Positions 26,587 to 35,255 are shown, counted from the first letter of the stretch. The stretch is DNA of 64,000 nucleotides from Acinetobacter tibetensis (GCF_023824315.1 NZ_CP098732.1:186001-250000); one strand, 5' to 3'. The notes: generated by a model from the letters alone, not told the origin. Numbers and translations are program-made.

Positions 26587-26759
26587 AACTTTACATGATG
26601 GTTTTAAAGTTTAAAATTTTTAGTAAATAATTTACATTTTTCTATTAATAAATTTACGTTTTTAATAATTAAGAGTTACTTTTTTTATTTTAAGATTTAA
26701 ATTTTTAATAATTGTAATTTACATTTTTAATAAATTAACTTTACATATATGTATATTTA
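26587..26759. repeat. Eight degenerate ~22-bp AT-rich direct repeats
   Basis: Units begin near 26587, 26607, 26629, 26651, 26673, 26694, 26716 and 26738, so the period is 20-22 bases throughout, about two helical turns. The best copies (26651, 26694, 26716) share (A/G)ATTTA(C/A)(A/G)TTTTTAATAA; the outermost copies both contain ACTTTACAT. The copies are contiguous with no unique spacers, and no replication gene is nearby. Confidence 0.7.
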
Positions 26760-26798
26760 TTTAATTAAATAAGTAAGTTTAATTTATTTAAAAAATGA

Positions 26799-27158
26799 TT
26801 AAGAATAAAACCGACCACGACGTCGACGTAAGCCCAAAACATGAATCGCGCGAACCAAAACCGCATATGAAACTGCATAGCCAAACTCTTGTTCAAAAAG
26901 CGGAACTAGGTCACTAATATTCTGAAATTTTGTTTTCTTAACAAACACTTGAAAGCTATCCCAATCCTTAATATGACTTGGTGCGCCACGCTTTTCACTC
27001 GGCTTGGGTGCAAGATCTCCGGTTTCTTCTTCAAGCTTGATCCAAGCATCAAGGGTGACACGGGAAATGTTGAATTGTTTGCATACCGCTACTTTGTAGT
27101 CGGTTATCTTGTAGGCTTGAATTGCAGCTTTACGTAGTTCAATAGAGTATCTAGGCAT
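26799..27158 (-). CDS. Orphan IS630-type helix-turn-helix protein (transposase OrfA-like)
   Basis: A 119-residue basic protein starting MPRYSIELRKAAIQAY, with a helix-turn-helix (VAVCKQFNISRVTLDAWIKL, about 24-43), a linker typical of IS630 N-terminal halves (ETGDLAPKPSEKRGAPSHIK), a second helix-turn-helix-like part (about 85-109) and an arginine-rich end RRRRGRFYS. No DDE catalytic half is encoded on either side, and no inverted terminal repeats are recognised. It is therefore either a decayed insertion sequence or a domesticated DNA-binding protein. Its stop lies only 39 bases from the 22-bp repeat array, which would be a natural binding site, but that is inference. Confidence 0.7.
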   Translation of the reverse strand: MPRYSIELRKAAIQAYKITDYKVAVCKQFNISRVTLDAWIKLEEETGDLAPKPSEKRGAPSHIKDWDSFQVFVKKTKFQNISDLVPLFEQEFGYAVSYAVLVRAIHVLGLRRRRGRFYS

Positions 27159-27255
27159 TAACTTGTCTCATTTTAAAATAAGATTTTTTATATTATATGG
27201 CATAGTTGTTGCAAAAAAATAATTAAGTTAAATAAAATATGTAAATGGCATTTAA

Positions 27256-28587
27256 ATGAAAAGAACAGAAGTTTCTTTAAAATCGTTGTCCTTGTGGCAA
27301 GTCATTATGATTGGTGTAGCGTACATGACCCCTATGGTGGTATTCGATACTTTTGGTATCGTCTCGGAGGTGACCGAAGGTCGAGTGCCACTCGCCTATA
27401 TTTTGGCGCTATTTGCGATGCTTTTAACTGCGTTTAGTTACGCACGTTTCAGTCGAATCAGTGAAGATTCGGGTTCAGCTTATAATTACACTGCCCAGTC
27501 ATGCGGAGCAAAAGCAGGTTTCTTTGTGGGTTGGTGTTCATTGCTGGATTATATTTTGCTGCCTTTGGTGAATGCTTTACTGGCAGGCATTTATTTAGAA
27601 GCTGTGATTCCAAGTGTGCCGTATTGGGTTTGGGTCGCTTTGTTCACTGGCATCGTGACGCTGATTAACTGCTTCCGCATTAATTTCTTGGCAAATTTAA
27701 GTCTGCTTTTTGTATTGATGCCGCTGTTGCTCATGGTGGTGTTTATTTATTTGGTTATTCAGGGCGTGGGTTCAGAACAAGGTTATGCCCATGTATTGAC
27801 CTTGGCTCCTTTATTTAACGGAGATACCACGGTTCTGCCTTTGATTGCAGGTGCATCTATTCTGTGTTTTTCATTTTTGGGTTTCGACGCCGTGACTACA
27901 TTGGCACATGAAACCAAAGATCCGAAAAAGAATATTCCACGTGCGGTGTTGCTCACCACATTGGTGGGAGGTGCCATCTTCTTCACAGCTTCATGGTTTA
28001 TTCAATTGTATTTCCCAAGCAATGTTCGCTTTAACAAGCCAGATGAAGCCTTGCCTGAAATCGTACTGTATGTCGGTGGAGCCTTATTTCAAGCAGTCTT
28101 CTTATGCGCTCAAATCATGAATACTTTTGCTTCAGGTTTGGCGACCCATGCCAGTGCTTCACGCTTAATTCATATCATGGCGAAGGATGGTATTTTCCCT
28201 AAAGCAACATTTGGGCAGTTACATACTAAATTAGGCACACCGTTGTATGCCGTATTGACCATTGGATTGATTTCACTGGCGGCCATTTTCCTAGAGTTGG
28301 CGACAGTGGTGAGCATGATTAGTTTTGGCGCTTTAATTGCCTTTACCGCAGTGAATTTCTCGGTCTTTGCAAAATTCTATTTGCGCGACAAACAAACACA
28401 AGGGTTGAAGAACAAATTTTTCAACCTGATTCTGCCGCTTTTATCGGTGACGGTCATGATTGGACTTTGGGTGAATCTAGAGCGTAATGCCTTGATGTTT
28501 GGATGTTCTTGGTTGGCTGTTGGTATCGCATTATTTATCTATAAAAGACTGAAAAGACAAAACATTGTGATTGAAAATGCCTATTAG
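27256..28587 (+). CDS. APC-family amine/amino acid permease (PuuP-like)
   Basis: A 443-residue permease with about 12 helices. The first helix has the APC substrate motif (VIMIGVAYMTPMVVFDTFG), and helix 6 reads SFLGFDAVTTLAHETKDPKKNIPRAV in two parts, the consensus amphipathic region of the superfamily. From overall likeness it belongs to the putrescine importer PuuP subgroup; the next gene, a PuuB-like FAD oxidase, supports a polyamine or related amine substrate. ATG 27256 lacks a strong ribosome site. It opens a two-gene unit with the oxidase at 28618. Confidence 0.83.
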   Translation: MKRTEVSLKSLSLWQVIMIGVAYMTPMVVFDTFGIVSEVTEGRVPLAYILALFAMLLTAFSYARFSRISEDSGSAYNYTAQSCGAKAGFFVGWCSLLDYILLPLVNALLAGIYLEAVIPSVPYWVWVALFTGIVTLINCFRINFLANLSLLFVLMPLLLMVVFIYLVIQGVGSEQGYAHVLTLAPLFNGDTTVLPLIAGASILCFSFLGFDAVTTLAHETKDPKKNIPRAVLLTTLVGGAIFFTASWFIQLYFPSNVRFNKPDEALPEIVLYVGGALFQAVFLCAQIMNTFASGLATHASASRLIHIMAKDGIFPKATFGQLHTKLGTPLYAVLTIGLISLAAIFLELATVVSMISFGALIAFTAVNFSVFAKFYLRDKQTQGLKNKFFNLILPLLSVTVMIGLWVNLERNALMFGCSWLAVGIALFIYKRLKRQNIVIENAY

Positions 28588-28617
28588 GCCTGACATGAAA
28601 ATAAAGTAAATGAGAGT

Positions 28618-30039
28618 GTGAATGACATGAAGATAAATAAACCAATATTTGAAAATGACGTGGAGTATAAGGCCAGTCATGCTTTACACAGTGGTAAAGA
28701 GTGGAATTGGCTTAATCCGAAGCGGGGCGAGTTTAGTCATCCTGCAAATTACTATGAAAGTTCATTAAAAGTATGGCATGAATTTGCGCCTTTAGATGCC
28801 GATATGGTCTGTGATGTTTTAGTTATTGGTGGGGGATTATTGGGAACATCCACAGCTTTGCATTTGGCAGAGCAAGGTGTAGACACTGTACTGGTCGAAA
28901 AAAACCGTATCGGCAGTGCTGCATCTGGACGTAATGGGGGACAACTGACTCCCGGTTTGGCACGTTGGGAAGCTGAAACCATGGTGGAGCACTTTAGTTT
29001 TGAAGATGCTAAAAGGTTATGGCATTTCACGTCCACAGAAGCCATGTCCTTAATTGACGGTATTTGTGACAAATATGAGTTGGAATTGCAACGCAAACGC
29101 GGTCACATTACGGCTGCGGTACATCCGGGGCATTTAGATGCTTTGCGCGCAGGAATGCAAGCACGTGAGTATTTGCAAGAAACCCATACGTCGCTCTTAA
29201 ATCAGGATGAATTGCGTGAACATGTCGCTTCCGAACATTATTTCGGTGGTTTATTGGATCACCTCGGGGGGCATATTCATCCCTTAGCCTTGACTCGTGG
29301 TTTGGCGTATGGCTTTTGTCAAAATGGTGGCAAAATTTATGAGCAAACTGAAGTGCAATGCATACAAGAACGTGCCGATGGTATTTATGTCACCACCGCC
29401 AATGGGGTCATTAAAGCGCGGAAAAGTGTGGTCATGGCGGTACATCATGCGTCGTTTAAGTTACTAGAAGAAGACAAACAAACCACTATTCCGTTTTATA
29501 CCTATGTGTGTACCACAGCGCCACTAGAGCTTGATTTAAAAGCATTGCTCCCGACGGATCTCCCTGTCTATGACACACAGTTCCAGATTGACTATTACCG
29601 TGGTGTATCAAAAAACCGCTTATTGTTTGGGGGAGAAGGCACAGGCTCATGTTGGGATGCACAGCAAACACATGATTATTTGTTAGGGCGTATTCAACAT
29701 GTATTTCCGCAACTTAAACAGGTCGAGCTTGATTTTGTTTGGAGTGGAACCACCGATTTAACCGTGAATGGGGCTACTGACAGTCGTAAATTTGGCAATC
29801 AATTTCCGATTTACGCGGTACAGGGTTGGAGTGGGCATGGCGTCGCGCAAACGGTACGAATTGGGAAAGCCATTGCCGATGATTTCTTGGGGCTGTCAGA
29901 TGATTTTGAAATGCTGACCAAAATTCAACACATGAATATTCCCATGGGGCGTGCATTGGCACCGATTGTAATTCCGATTGCGAAAAGTATGTATGGCATT
30001 GGCGCCATGATGAATCCAGGAAAAATGGTGTCATTCTAA
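28618..30039 (+). CDS. FAD-dependent amine oxidoreductase (PuuB-like)
   Basis: A 473-residue DAO-family flavoenzyme. After about 65 leading residues the FAD motif reads DVLVIGGGLLGTSTALHLAEQG, shown here as VIGGGLLGTSTALHLAE (near 69-85), followed by SAASGRNGGQLTPGL, a hallmark of gamma-glutamylputrescine oxidase-type enzymes. The C-terminal part has the FAD contact YAVQGWSGHGVAQT. The expected reaction is oxidative deamination of a gamma-glutamyl-amine or similar amine, feeding nitrogen metabolism; no gamma-glutamyl ligase is encoded nearby. The start is taken as GTG 28618; ATG 28627 is an alternative. It follows the permease by 30 bases. Confidence 0.85.
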   Translation: MNDMKINKPIFENDVEYKASHALHSGKEWNWLNPKRGEFSHPANYYESSLKVWHEFAPLDADMVCDVLVIGGGLLGTSTALHLAEQGVDTVLVEKNRIGSAASGRNGGQLTPGLARWEAETMVEHFSFEDAKRLWHFTSTEAMSLIDGICDKYELELQRKRGHITAAVHPGHLDALRAGMQAREYLQETHTSLLNQDELREHVASEHYFGGLLDHLGGHIHPLALTRGLAYGFCQNGGKIYEQTEVQCIQERADGIYVTTANGVIKARKSVVMAVHHASFKLLEEDKQTTIPFYTYVCTTAPLELDLKALLPTDLPVYDTQFQIDYYRGVSKNRLLFGGEGTGSCWDAQQTHDYLLGRIQHVFPQLKQVELDFVWSGTTDLTVNGATDSRKFGNQFPIYAVQGWSGHGVAQTVRIGKAIADDFLGLSDDFEMLTKIQHMNIPMGRALAPIVIPIAKSMYGIGAMMNPGKMVSF

Positions 30040-30054
30040 ATAGATCGCGTGATG

Positions 30055-30093
30055 ATGAAGTCGATTGAGGGCAGCAGTCGACTTCATTCTTTT
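30055..30093. terminator. Probable terminator between oxidase and EamA transporter
   Basis: Perfect 10-base arms ATGAAGTCGA (30055-30064) and TCGACTTCAT (30078-30087) followed by TCTTTTAT on the plus strand; tail is short so the call is moderate. Confidence 0.55.
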
Positions 30094-30099
30094 ATGTCA

Positions 30100-31008
30100 T
30101 TAGAGCTGCTCAATTTCTTTTTTGGCTTTCAAGCGTTTGGGTTTCCATTCACTGATGAGGATACCAAAAACCACCAATACACCGCCCAATAAAGCCAATG
30201 GTGCCAAGCGTTCACCTGCAAGGCGTCCAAAAAGTGCTGCCCAAACGGGTTCGCCTGCATAAATAATGGCCGCTTGCGATGGATCTACCGAACGTTGTGC
30301 CCAATTCATGACGTACTGAATCAAGGCACTGGCGAGACCCAAACCCATCGCGATACTGAGCAAAGGCCATGAAAAGCTGGGAATGCTATGTTCACCTACC
30401 AACGGCATTGAGGCAAAGGCCAGTAAAGAAGCCACCGCCAGTTGAATGACTGTTACCCGACCTAAATTTACTTTTGGGGCAAAATAACCAATCAGAATAA
30501 TTTCCAATGCGATTCCAATTGCACCGAGTAAAGTCACCACCTGACCAAAATTTAAAGTAATTGCATGGAAACCATTCCCCGTCAATAAAACCAAGCCTAT
30601 AAACGCACAAAATGCGCCAATCCAGATCATAAAATGTGGGGCTTTACGGAAAATTAACCACAACAATACAGGGACTAAAGGCACATACAATGCGGTTAAA
30701 AATGCCGATTCACTGCTACTAATGGTTTGTAAACCCACAGTTTGCGTACCATAACCGATGGTGAGCATACAGCCGATAATACAACCTGCGAATAAGTCTT
30801 GCGCGGTAATGTGTTTGAGTTGCCTAAAAGAGAGCAAACCAATAATGGTTGCTGCACAGGCAAAACGGCAACCCACAAAAAACATTGGTGAACTAAAATT
30901 AAGGGCATATTTCACGGTCAAAAATGTACCGCCCCAAATAAAAGTAATAAGTATCAGGGCAATCACAGGAGCATTGGAGCCAAAACGTGCATTGAACATA
31001 GCGATCAT
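30100..31008 (-). CDS. EamA/DMT-family transporter
   Basis: About 302 residues with ten predicted helices in two EamA halves (LILITFIWGGTFLTVKYAL at the start; GAIGIALEIILIGYF opening the second half; YAGEPVWAALFG near the end). Such proteins export or import small metabolites such as amino acids; the substrate is not readable. Start is uncertain: ATG 31035 overlaps the operator, ATG 31008 is used here, and ATG 30999 is also reasonable. It is divergent from an XRE-cupin regulator and carries a palindromic operator over its promoter. Confidence 0.82.
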   Translation of the reverse strand: MIAMFNARFGSNAPVIALILITFIWGGTFLTVKYALNFSSPMFFVGCRFACAATIIGLLSFRQLKHITAQDLFAGCIIGCMLTIGYGTQTVGLQTISSSESAFLTALYVPLVPVLLWLIFRKAPHFMIWIGAFCAFIGLVLLTGNGFHAITLNFGQVVTLLGAIGIALEIILIGYFAPKVNLGRVTVIQLAVASLLAFASMPLVGEHSIPSFSWPLLSIAMGLGLASALIQYVMNWAQRSVDPSQAAIIYAGEPVWAALFGRLAGERLAPLALLGGVLVVFGILISEWKPKRLKAKKEIEQL

Positions 31009-31017
31009 TGGAGTTGT

Positions 31018-31074
31018 GTGCAGTATATTGCACATAGCTTGTCATGCTTTTATTTTTTGTGCAATATATTGCTC
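31018..31074. promoter_or_regulatory. Twin palindromic operators between EamA and XRE-cupin genes
   Basis: Two near-identical 16-bp palindromes: GTGCAGTATATTGCAC (31018-31033) and GTGCAATATATTGCTC (31059-31074), 41 bases apart, about four helical turns. Each contains a -10-like sequence for one of the divergent genes (TATACT on the minus strand, TATATT on the plus strand), so occupancy would shut off both promoters. The natural binder is the adjacent regulator. Confidence 0.75.
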
Positions 31075-31096
31075 AAATTTTTCTTGAAATGCCAAT

Positions 31097-31645
31097 ATGA
31101 AGCATCCTGCGGTTTTACAATATGTGAGTCAAAATGTTCGCCATTACCGTAATCTAAAAGGCTTAAGTCAACAGCAATTGGCAGATTTGGCAGGTTTAAG
31201 TCGGCGCATGGTGGCAGGGGTGGAAACTGGACAAGACAATATTAGTCTGGCAAAACTGAGCTTAATTGCTGATGTACTTGAGGTGGATTTTGCCCAGATG
31301 ATTGCTGCGCCTGAACAACACGGCCAAGCGGTTGTGAATGCGTTAGCATGGCAAGGAACACAAGCCCAAAGTGAAGCAATACTTTTGGCTTCCGCATCTG
31401 CCAGCAAAAAGGTAGAGCTCTGGACGTGGACTTTGGCACCCAATGAACAATATTGTGCCGAACCCGACCCAGAAGGCTATCGTGAGATGTTGTATGTGAT
31501 TGAAGGAGAGCTCACCTTAGATTTGGCAGGTGAGGTGAAAGTGTTGCATGCAGGCGAATCAATCGTGTATGCCAGTACTATTGATTACCGTTATATCAAT
31601 CATGCTTCAGTTCCGCTTAAATTTATTCGTAATGCGATTTACTAA
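31097..31645 (+). CDS. XRE-family regulator with C-terminal cupin domain
   Basis: A 182-residue protein. Residues 10-65 are an XRE helix-turn-helix (NVRHYRNLKGLSQQQLADLA; RRMVAGVETGQDNISLAKL) and residues 105-182 a small cupin barrel (LYVIEGELTLDLAGEVKVLHAG) that in this family senses small ligands. It is transcribed divergently from the EamA transporter and next to the permease/oxidase pair; the twin palindromes at 31018-31074 suggest autorepression together with control of the transporter. The ligand is unknown; the family includes PuuR, but the operator differs from the PuuR site. Confidence 0.9.
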   Translation: MKHPAVLQYVSQNVRHYRNLKGLSQQQLADLAGLSRRMVAGVETGQDNISLAKLSLIADVLEVDFAQMIAAPEQHGQAVVNALAWQGTQAQSEAILLASASASKKVELWTWTLAPNEQYCAEPDPEGYREMLYVIEGELTLDLAGEVKVLHAGESIVYASTIDYRYINHASVPLKFIRNAIY

Positions 31646-31675
31646 AGTAAGCACATAGGCTGAATTTAATCTTCA

Positions 31676-31713
31676 GCACTAAAAAAGAGGTCATTTGACC
31701 TCTTTTTTAGTGC
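31676..31713. terminator. Bidirectional terminator between XRE-cupin gene and hisA
   Basis: An 18-base perfect stem starting GCACTAAAAAAGAGG and ending CCTCTTTTTTAGTGC with a 2-base loop; A and T runs lie inside the stem, so it works on both strands. Confidence 0.85.
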
Positions 31714-31719
31714 TTGGAT

Positions 31720-32451
31720 TTAAAGCGCTTGCTGATCCAATAATAGCTGTGCTTCACGTAAGTTCAATGAACCTTCGTAAATGGCACGACCTGTAATGGC
31801 ACCCAGAATACCTGGTTGACCTTTTAAGTTACGTACGTCATCTAAATTGGTCACACCACCAGACGCAATCACAGGCAAGCCTGAGTATTGTGCCAAATGA
31901 ACGGTTTGCTCCACGTTTACACCTTGCATCATGCCATCACGGGCAATATCGGTATACACAATGCTCGATACGCCAGCATCTGCAAAACGTTTTGCCAGAT
32001 CAGTGGCTTTCACATCTGTGACATTAGCCCAACCATCGGTTGCGACCATGCCATTGATGGCATCAATACCAACAATGATATGACCCGCAAATTTCTTACA
32101 GGCTTCTTCGACAAATTCAGGCTCTTGCACCGCTTTGGTGCCAATAATCACAAATGACACGCCTGCATCAAGGTAGTGTTCAATGGTTTCCAGTGAACGA
32201 ATACCACCACCAATTTGAATTGGCAGCTCCGGTTGTGCTTTGGCAATCGCTTCAACCACAGGTTTATGAATCGGGGTACCCGCAAAAGCACCGTTTAAAT
32301 CGACCAAATGCAAGCGACGTGCGCCTTCATTAACCCAATGCTGTGCAGTTGCCACAGGGTCATCAGAAAATACGGTATCGTCTTCCATACGGCCTTGTTT
32401 TAAACGGACACATTTGCCATCTTTCAGGTCAATTGCAGGGATGATCAGCAT
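31720..32451 (-). CDS. hisA: Phosphoribosylformimino-5-aminoimidazole carboxamide ribotide isomerase
   Basis: A 243-residue (beta/alpha)8 barrel of histidine synthesis. Catalytic aspartates are in [14 protein letters not shown] (near residue 8) and [16 protein letters not shown] (near 129). Phosphate loops IGGGIRS and IASGGV are intact. It opens the sugar ring of ProFAR before HisF/HisH act. It lies 85 bases downstream of the RNase D-like gene on the same strand and ends at a strong terminator, so its unit is separate from hisF. Confidence 0.96.
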   Translation of the reverse strand: MLIIPAIDLKDGKCVRLKQGRMEDDTVFSDDPVATAQHWVNEGARRLHLVDLNGAFAGTPIHKPVVEAIAKAQPELPIQIGGGIRSLETIEHYLDAGVSFVIIGTKAVQEPEFVEEACKKFAGHIIVGIDAINGMVATDGWANVTDVKATDLAKRFADAGVSSIVYTDIARDGMMQGVNVEQTVHLAQYSGLPVIASGGVTNLDDVRNLKGQPGILGAITGRAIYEGSLNLREAQLLLDQQAL

Positions 32452-32536
32452 GCTTTCGCTCCTTACCCGATCTTATAGAATTTATTCGCCGCAATCTTAG
32501 CAAAGTATTGGCAAATATCTAAGCAAGATGTTGCTT

Positions 32537-33169
32537 TTATTTCGTTCTATGTTGTGCAGCAGGCAAACTAATGCCTAAACGTTGTAATTCTTGATAAATC
32601 AGCACAGGGGCATAGGCATCGGCAGCCGCATATTGGATTTGTGCCGCGCTTAAAGGAAATTTACTCCAGTTCGAGGTGCTGACACTTTTACTTTTTGGAA
32701 AATTGACCTGAAACAGTAATGCCATCGCATTTTTAACGCCTACGGGAGTGGTGATGCCAAATGCAGTAAAAGCTTTGGCAAGATCAAGCACCTGATTGAA
32801 ATGAATGCCTTTTTTACGAAACAGATGCGCATCATTTTTTAAACCAAAGCCAACTTTAAGTTGTTCAGGATTTTCAAAAATTGGGGTTAAAAAGTCCAAA
32901 ATGGCGGGGCTAATTTGGAAAACATACGCCTGATCGGCGGTTGCCAATTGAATTACATGCGGTCCTGTTGCAACTTCACCTTTACGAAAGGTGGGTTTAG
33001 ATTCGGAATCAAAGCCAAATAAAGGGGCGGAAAAGAGTTCATCTTGCAGGGCGTGACATTGTTCTAGCTTGGAAATCAGTTGAATCTGCTCGGGTGCCAA
33101 ATTTTGAAAAACAGGCAATTGTTGAATTTGTTCTTTGCTTGGGAGGGGGGAAAGTGAATGCAAGGTCAT
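32537..33169 (-). CDS. RNase D-like 3'-5' exonuclease domain protein
   Basis: A 210-residue DEDDy exonuclease. The first acidic pair is in FGFDSESKP (about 51-59), the middle one in GFGLKNDAHLF (about 107-117), and the final YxxxD motif is YAAADAY (near 188). These are the four carboxylates needed for two-metal catalysis, so it should be active on RNA or DNA 3' ends. It has no HRDC domain, unlike full RNase D. It sits between hisH and hisA, but a terminator separates it from hisBH, so the link to histidine synthesis is positional only. Confidence 0.85.
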   Translation of the reverse strand: MTLHSLSPLPSKEQIQQLPVFQNLAPEQIQLISKLEQCHALQDELFSAPLFGFDSESKPTFRKGEVATGPHVIQLATADQAYVFQISPAILDFLTPIFENPEQLKVGFGLKNDAHLFRKKGIHFNQVLDLAKAFTAFGITTPVGVKNAMALLFQVNFPKSKSVSTSNWSKFPLSAAQIQYAAADAYAPVLIYQELQRLGISLPAAQHRTK

Positions 33170-33217
33170 AGGCGATAGCCATGTAATTCGGCAAGGAGCT
33201 AGGCACTATCATCTGGT

Positions 33218-33247
33218 AAAAATAAAGCCTAGGTCAACTAGGCTTTA
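33218..33247 (-). terminator. Terminator after hisB-hisH
   Basis: Perfect 10-base arms TAAAGCCTAG (33223-33232) and CTAGGCTTTA (33238-33247); on the minus strand a run of T follows, just after the hisH stop. Confidence 0.8.
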
Positions 33248-33269
33248 AGTGTAGATGCTGAATAGGGGG

Positions 33270-33887
33270 TTAAATATCCCATTCCACAAAGTTTTTCAGT
33301 AATTGTAGTCCAGCCGTATGACTCTTTTCTGGATGGAACTGTGTCGCGAATAGATTTTCTTGATGAATGGCCGAGCAGAATTGAATGCCATAATCACAGG
33401 TCGCAGCCACAATCTTGCTGTCTTTGGGTTCGACATAGAAGCTATGTACGAAGTAGAAACGCGCATCTTGTTCAATGTTGTTCCACATTGGATGGCTTGG
33501 ATCGGCCTGATGCACTTGATTCCAGCCCATGTGTGGCACTTTTAAGCCATCCATGTCTGGGAAGTGTTTGACGGCACCTTCAAAAATACCCAGCGCATCC
33601 GTGCCATCATTTTCTTCAGAGTGCTGCATCAGTGCCTGCATACCTACGCAAATGGCTAAAACAGGTTTGTTAAATGCGGCTTGACGCACCACTTCATCAA
33701 TCCCTGCTTCATGCATGCCTTGTATACAGTCACGCATCGCACCGACACCCGGGAATACAATTTTATCTGCTTGAGCAATCAGTTTCGGATCATTGGTGAC
33801 ATCAACAGTCGCTCCGACATGTTCTAACGCTTTTGCCGCCGAGTGCAAATTGCCCATGCCATAATCAAGAAGTGCAATACGGGTCAT
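33270..33887 (-). CDS. hisH: Imidazole glycerol phosphate synthase glutamine amidotransferase subunit
   Basis: A 205-residue class I glutaminase that supplies ammonia to HisF. The catalytic cysteine is in AICVGMQAL (near residue 80), and the His-Glu pair in QFHPEKSH near the C-terminus; the N-terminal YGMGNLHS and PGVGAMRDC segments are typical. Its start codon overlaps the hisB stop by one base (TAATG), a sign of translational coupling. The partner hisF is about 9 kb away in this window. Confidence 0.96.
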   Translation of the reverse strand: MTRIALLDYGMGNLHSAAKALEHVGATVDVTNDPKLIAQADKIVFPGVGAMRDCIQGMHEAGIDEVVRQAAFNKPVLAICVGMQALMQHSEENDGTDALGIFEGAVKHFPDMDGLKVPHMGWNQVHQADPSHPMWNNIEQDARFYFVHSFYVEPKDSKIVAATCDYGIQFCSAIHQENLFATQFHPEKSHTAGLQLLKNFVEWDI

Positions 33888-34480
33888 TACAAACTACCTT
33901 TGGTTGACGCAATAGTATTGGCAGCGCGAGGATCAACCTCACATGCCATACGTAATGCACGAGCAAAGGCTTTGAACACACTTTCAATTTGATGGTGGCT
34001 ATTTTTGCCTTTGAGGTTGTCAATGTGCACAGTTACAAGGGCATGATTGACGAAACCTTGGAAGAATTCAGAAAATAAATCGACATCAAAACGACCAATC
34101 ATGGCACGAGTGAATGGAATATCCATAAATAAACCCGGACGACCAGACAGGTCGACTACAGCACGGCTTAAAGATTCATCCAGTGGCGCATAAAAATGTC
34201 CATAACGACGCAGGCCTTTTTTATCGCCCAATGCTTTAGCAAATGCTTGTCCAAGCGTGATACCACAGTCTTCTACCGTGTGGTGATCATCAATTTCTAA
34301 GTCGCCATCACAATGAATATCAATATCAAATAGTCCATGGCGCTTGATTTGATCAATCATATGGTCTAAAAAAGGAACTCCAGTGTTTAAAGTGCCTTGA
34401 CCTGTACCATCGAGATTTAAGCGTACTCGAATTTTGGTTTCGTTGGTATTTCTTACCACTTCACTGATACGTTCTGTCAT
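33887..34480 (-). CDS. hisB: Imidazoleglycerol-phosphate dehydratase
   Basis: A 197-residue monofunctional HisB dehydratase (no phosphatase domain). The metal-binding histidine clusters DHHTVEDCG and [12 protein letters not shown] are intact, as is the first one, [14 protein letters not shown]. It dehydrates imidazole glycerol phosphate to imidazole acetol phosphate. ATG 34480 is used because GAGGA lies 9 bases upstream; the longer frame adds only 8 residues. First gene of a two-gene unit with hisH. Confidence 0.96.
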   Translation of the reverse strand: MTERISEVVRNTNETKIRVRLNLDGTGQGTLNTGVPFLDHMIDQIKRHGLFDIDIHCDGDLEIDDHHTVEDCGITLGQAFAKALGDKKGLRRYGHFYAPLDESLSRAVVDLSGRPGLFMDIPFTRAMIGRFDVDLFSEFFQGFVNHALVTVHIDNLKGKNSHHQIESVFKAFARALRMACEVDPRAANTIASTKGSL

Positions 34481-34576
34481 AGACACGTTCCTCAAAAACG
34501 TCAAAAATGATTGATGTAAAATGTTTTTCGCCGTGACGAAATCACCGCATATTAGATTGCTCAGGAGGGTTTATCA

Positions 34577-34960
34577 ATGCCTATTACCGTACATGCTTAT
34601 ACTTCACTAGAAAATGAAGAAATGCGCAGCCAGCTTGAGCGACTGTATGACACCAGCCCAGAATTTGGCGATGGGCAAGATGCCATTGAACAACTTGAAC
34701 AAAACTTAGCTCAGTATACCCTAGTTTACACCGCAGAATTTAATACTAAAGTGATAGGTGCGATTTGGTGTACAGGGCAGGGTGAAAGTAAGACGCTGGA
34801 GTATATTGTGGTGCATCCTGCGAATCGTGGTCGTGGCGTTGCAGAACGCTTGGTGGCGGAAGTATGCCGAATGGAAGAAGCCAAAGGGGTGAAAATATTT
34901 GAACCGGGCTGTGGAGCCATTCACCGTTGTTTGGCTCATTTAAATAAATTACCTGGCTAA
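34577..34960 (+). CDS. GNAT-fold protein, PanM/PanZ-like
   Basis: A 127-residue acetyltransferase-fold protein. The acetyl-CoA binding loop is VHPANRGRGVAERLV (about 76-90), preceded by YIVV strand 4. Overall size and the IVVHPANRGRG segment recall PanM/PanZ, the acetyl-CoA sensor that triggers maturation of aspartate decarboxylase PanD; other GNAT roles cannot be excluded. The ribosome site AGGAGG lies 7 bases before the ATG. Divergent from hisB. Confidence 0.65.
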   Translation: MPITVHAYTSLENEEMRSQLERLYDTSPEFGDGQDAIEQLEQNLAQYTLVYTAEFNTKVIGAIWCTGQGESKTLEYIVVHPANRGRGVAERLVAEVCRMEEAKGVKIFEPGCGAIHRCLAHLNKLPG

Positions 34961-35008
34961 ACAGAATTAATCATGGAGCAGTAATGGCATTGCACCTGTA
35001 TGAATTGA

Positions 35009-35041
35009 ATAAAAAGGCAGCATTAGTGCTGCCTTTTTATA
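35009..35041 (+). terminator. Terminator after the GNAT gene
   Basis: Arms AAAAAGGCAGCA and TGCTGCCTTTTT form a hairpin ending in a T run. Confidence 0.85.
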
Positions 35042-35140
35042 TGCAAGCCTAAATTATGCATGAGAATGGGGTGTTTTATGGCAACAACTCAAAATTTGCT
35101 GAAAAACCCATCATTTGACACAAAATTTGTAAAAATGTGC

Positions 35141-35169
35141 TTGACGCTTTTATCTTAAAACGCTTTAAT
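35141..35169 (+). promoter_or_regulatory. Sigma-70 promoter of first tRNA-Phe
   Basis: TTGACG (35141-35146) and TTTAAT (35164-35169) are 17 bases apart, followed by a GC-rich discriminator as in stringently controlled stable RNA promoters. Confidence 0.85.
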
Positions 35170-35179
35170 ACGCCCCATC

Positions 35180-35255
35180 GGCGTGATAGCTCAGTAGGTA
35201 GAGCAACGGATTGAAAATCCGTGTGTCCCCAGTTCGATCCTGGGTCTCGCCACCA
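35180..35255 (+). tRNA. tRNA-Phe (anticodon GAA), copy 1
   Basis: 76 nt with encoded CCA. Anticodon stem ACGGA/TCCGT encloses TTGAAAA, anticodon GAA. The acceptor stem GGCGTGA/TCTCGCC contains a T-T mismatch at 5:68. The mature sequence is identical to the second copy. Confidence 0.95.

Noticed and set aside
26587..26759. CRISPR array or plasmid iteron origin
   Set aside because: Repeats are contiguous with no unique spacers, no cas genes are present, and no rep gene or DnaA box was recognised nearby.
26799..27158. Complete IS630 insertion sequence
   Set aside because: Only the HTH half is encoded; no DDE domain and no terminal inverted repeats or TA target duplication were recognised.
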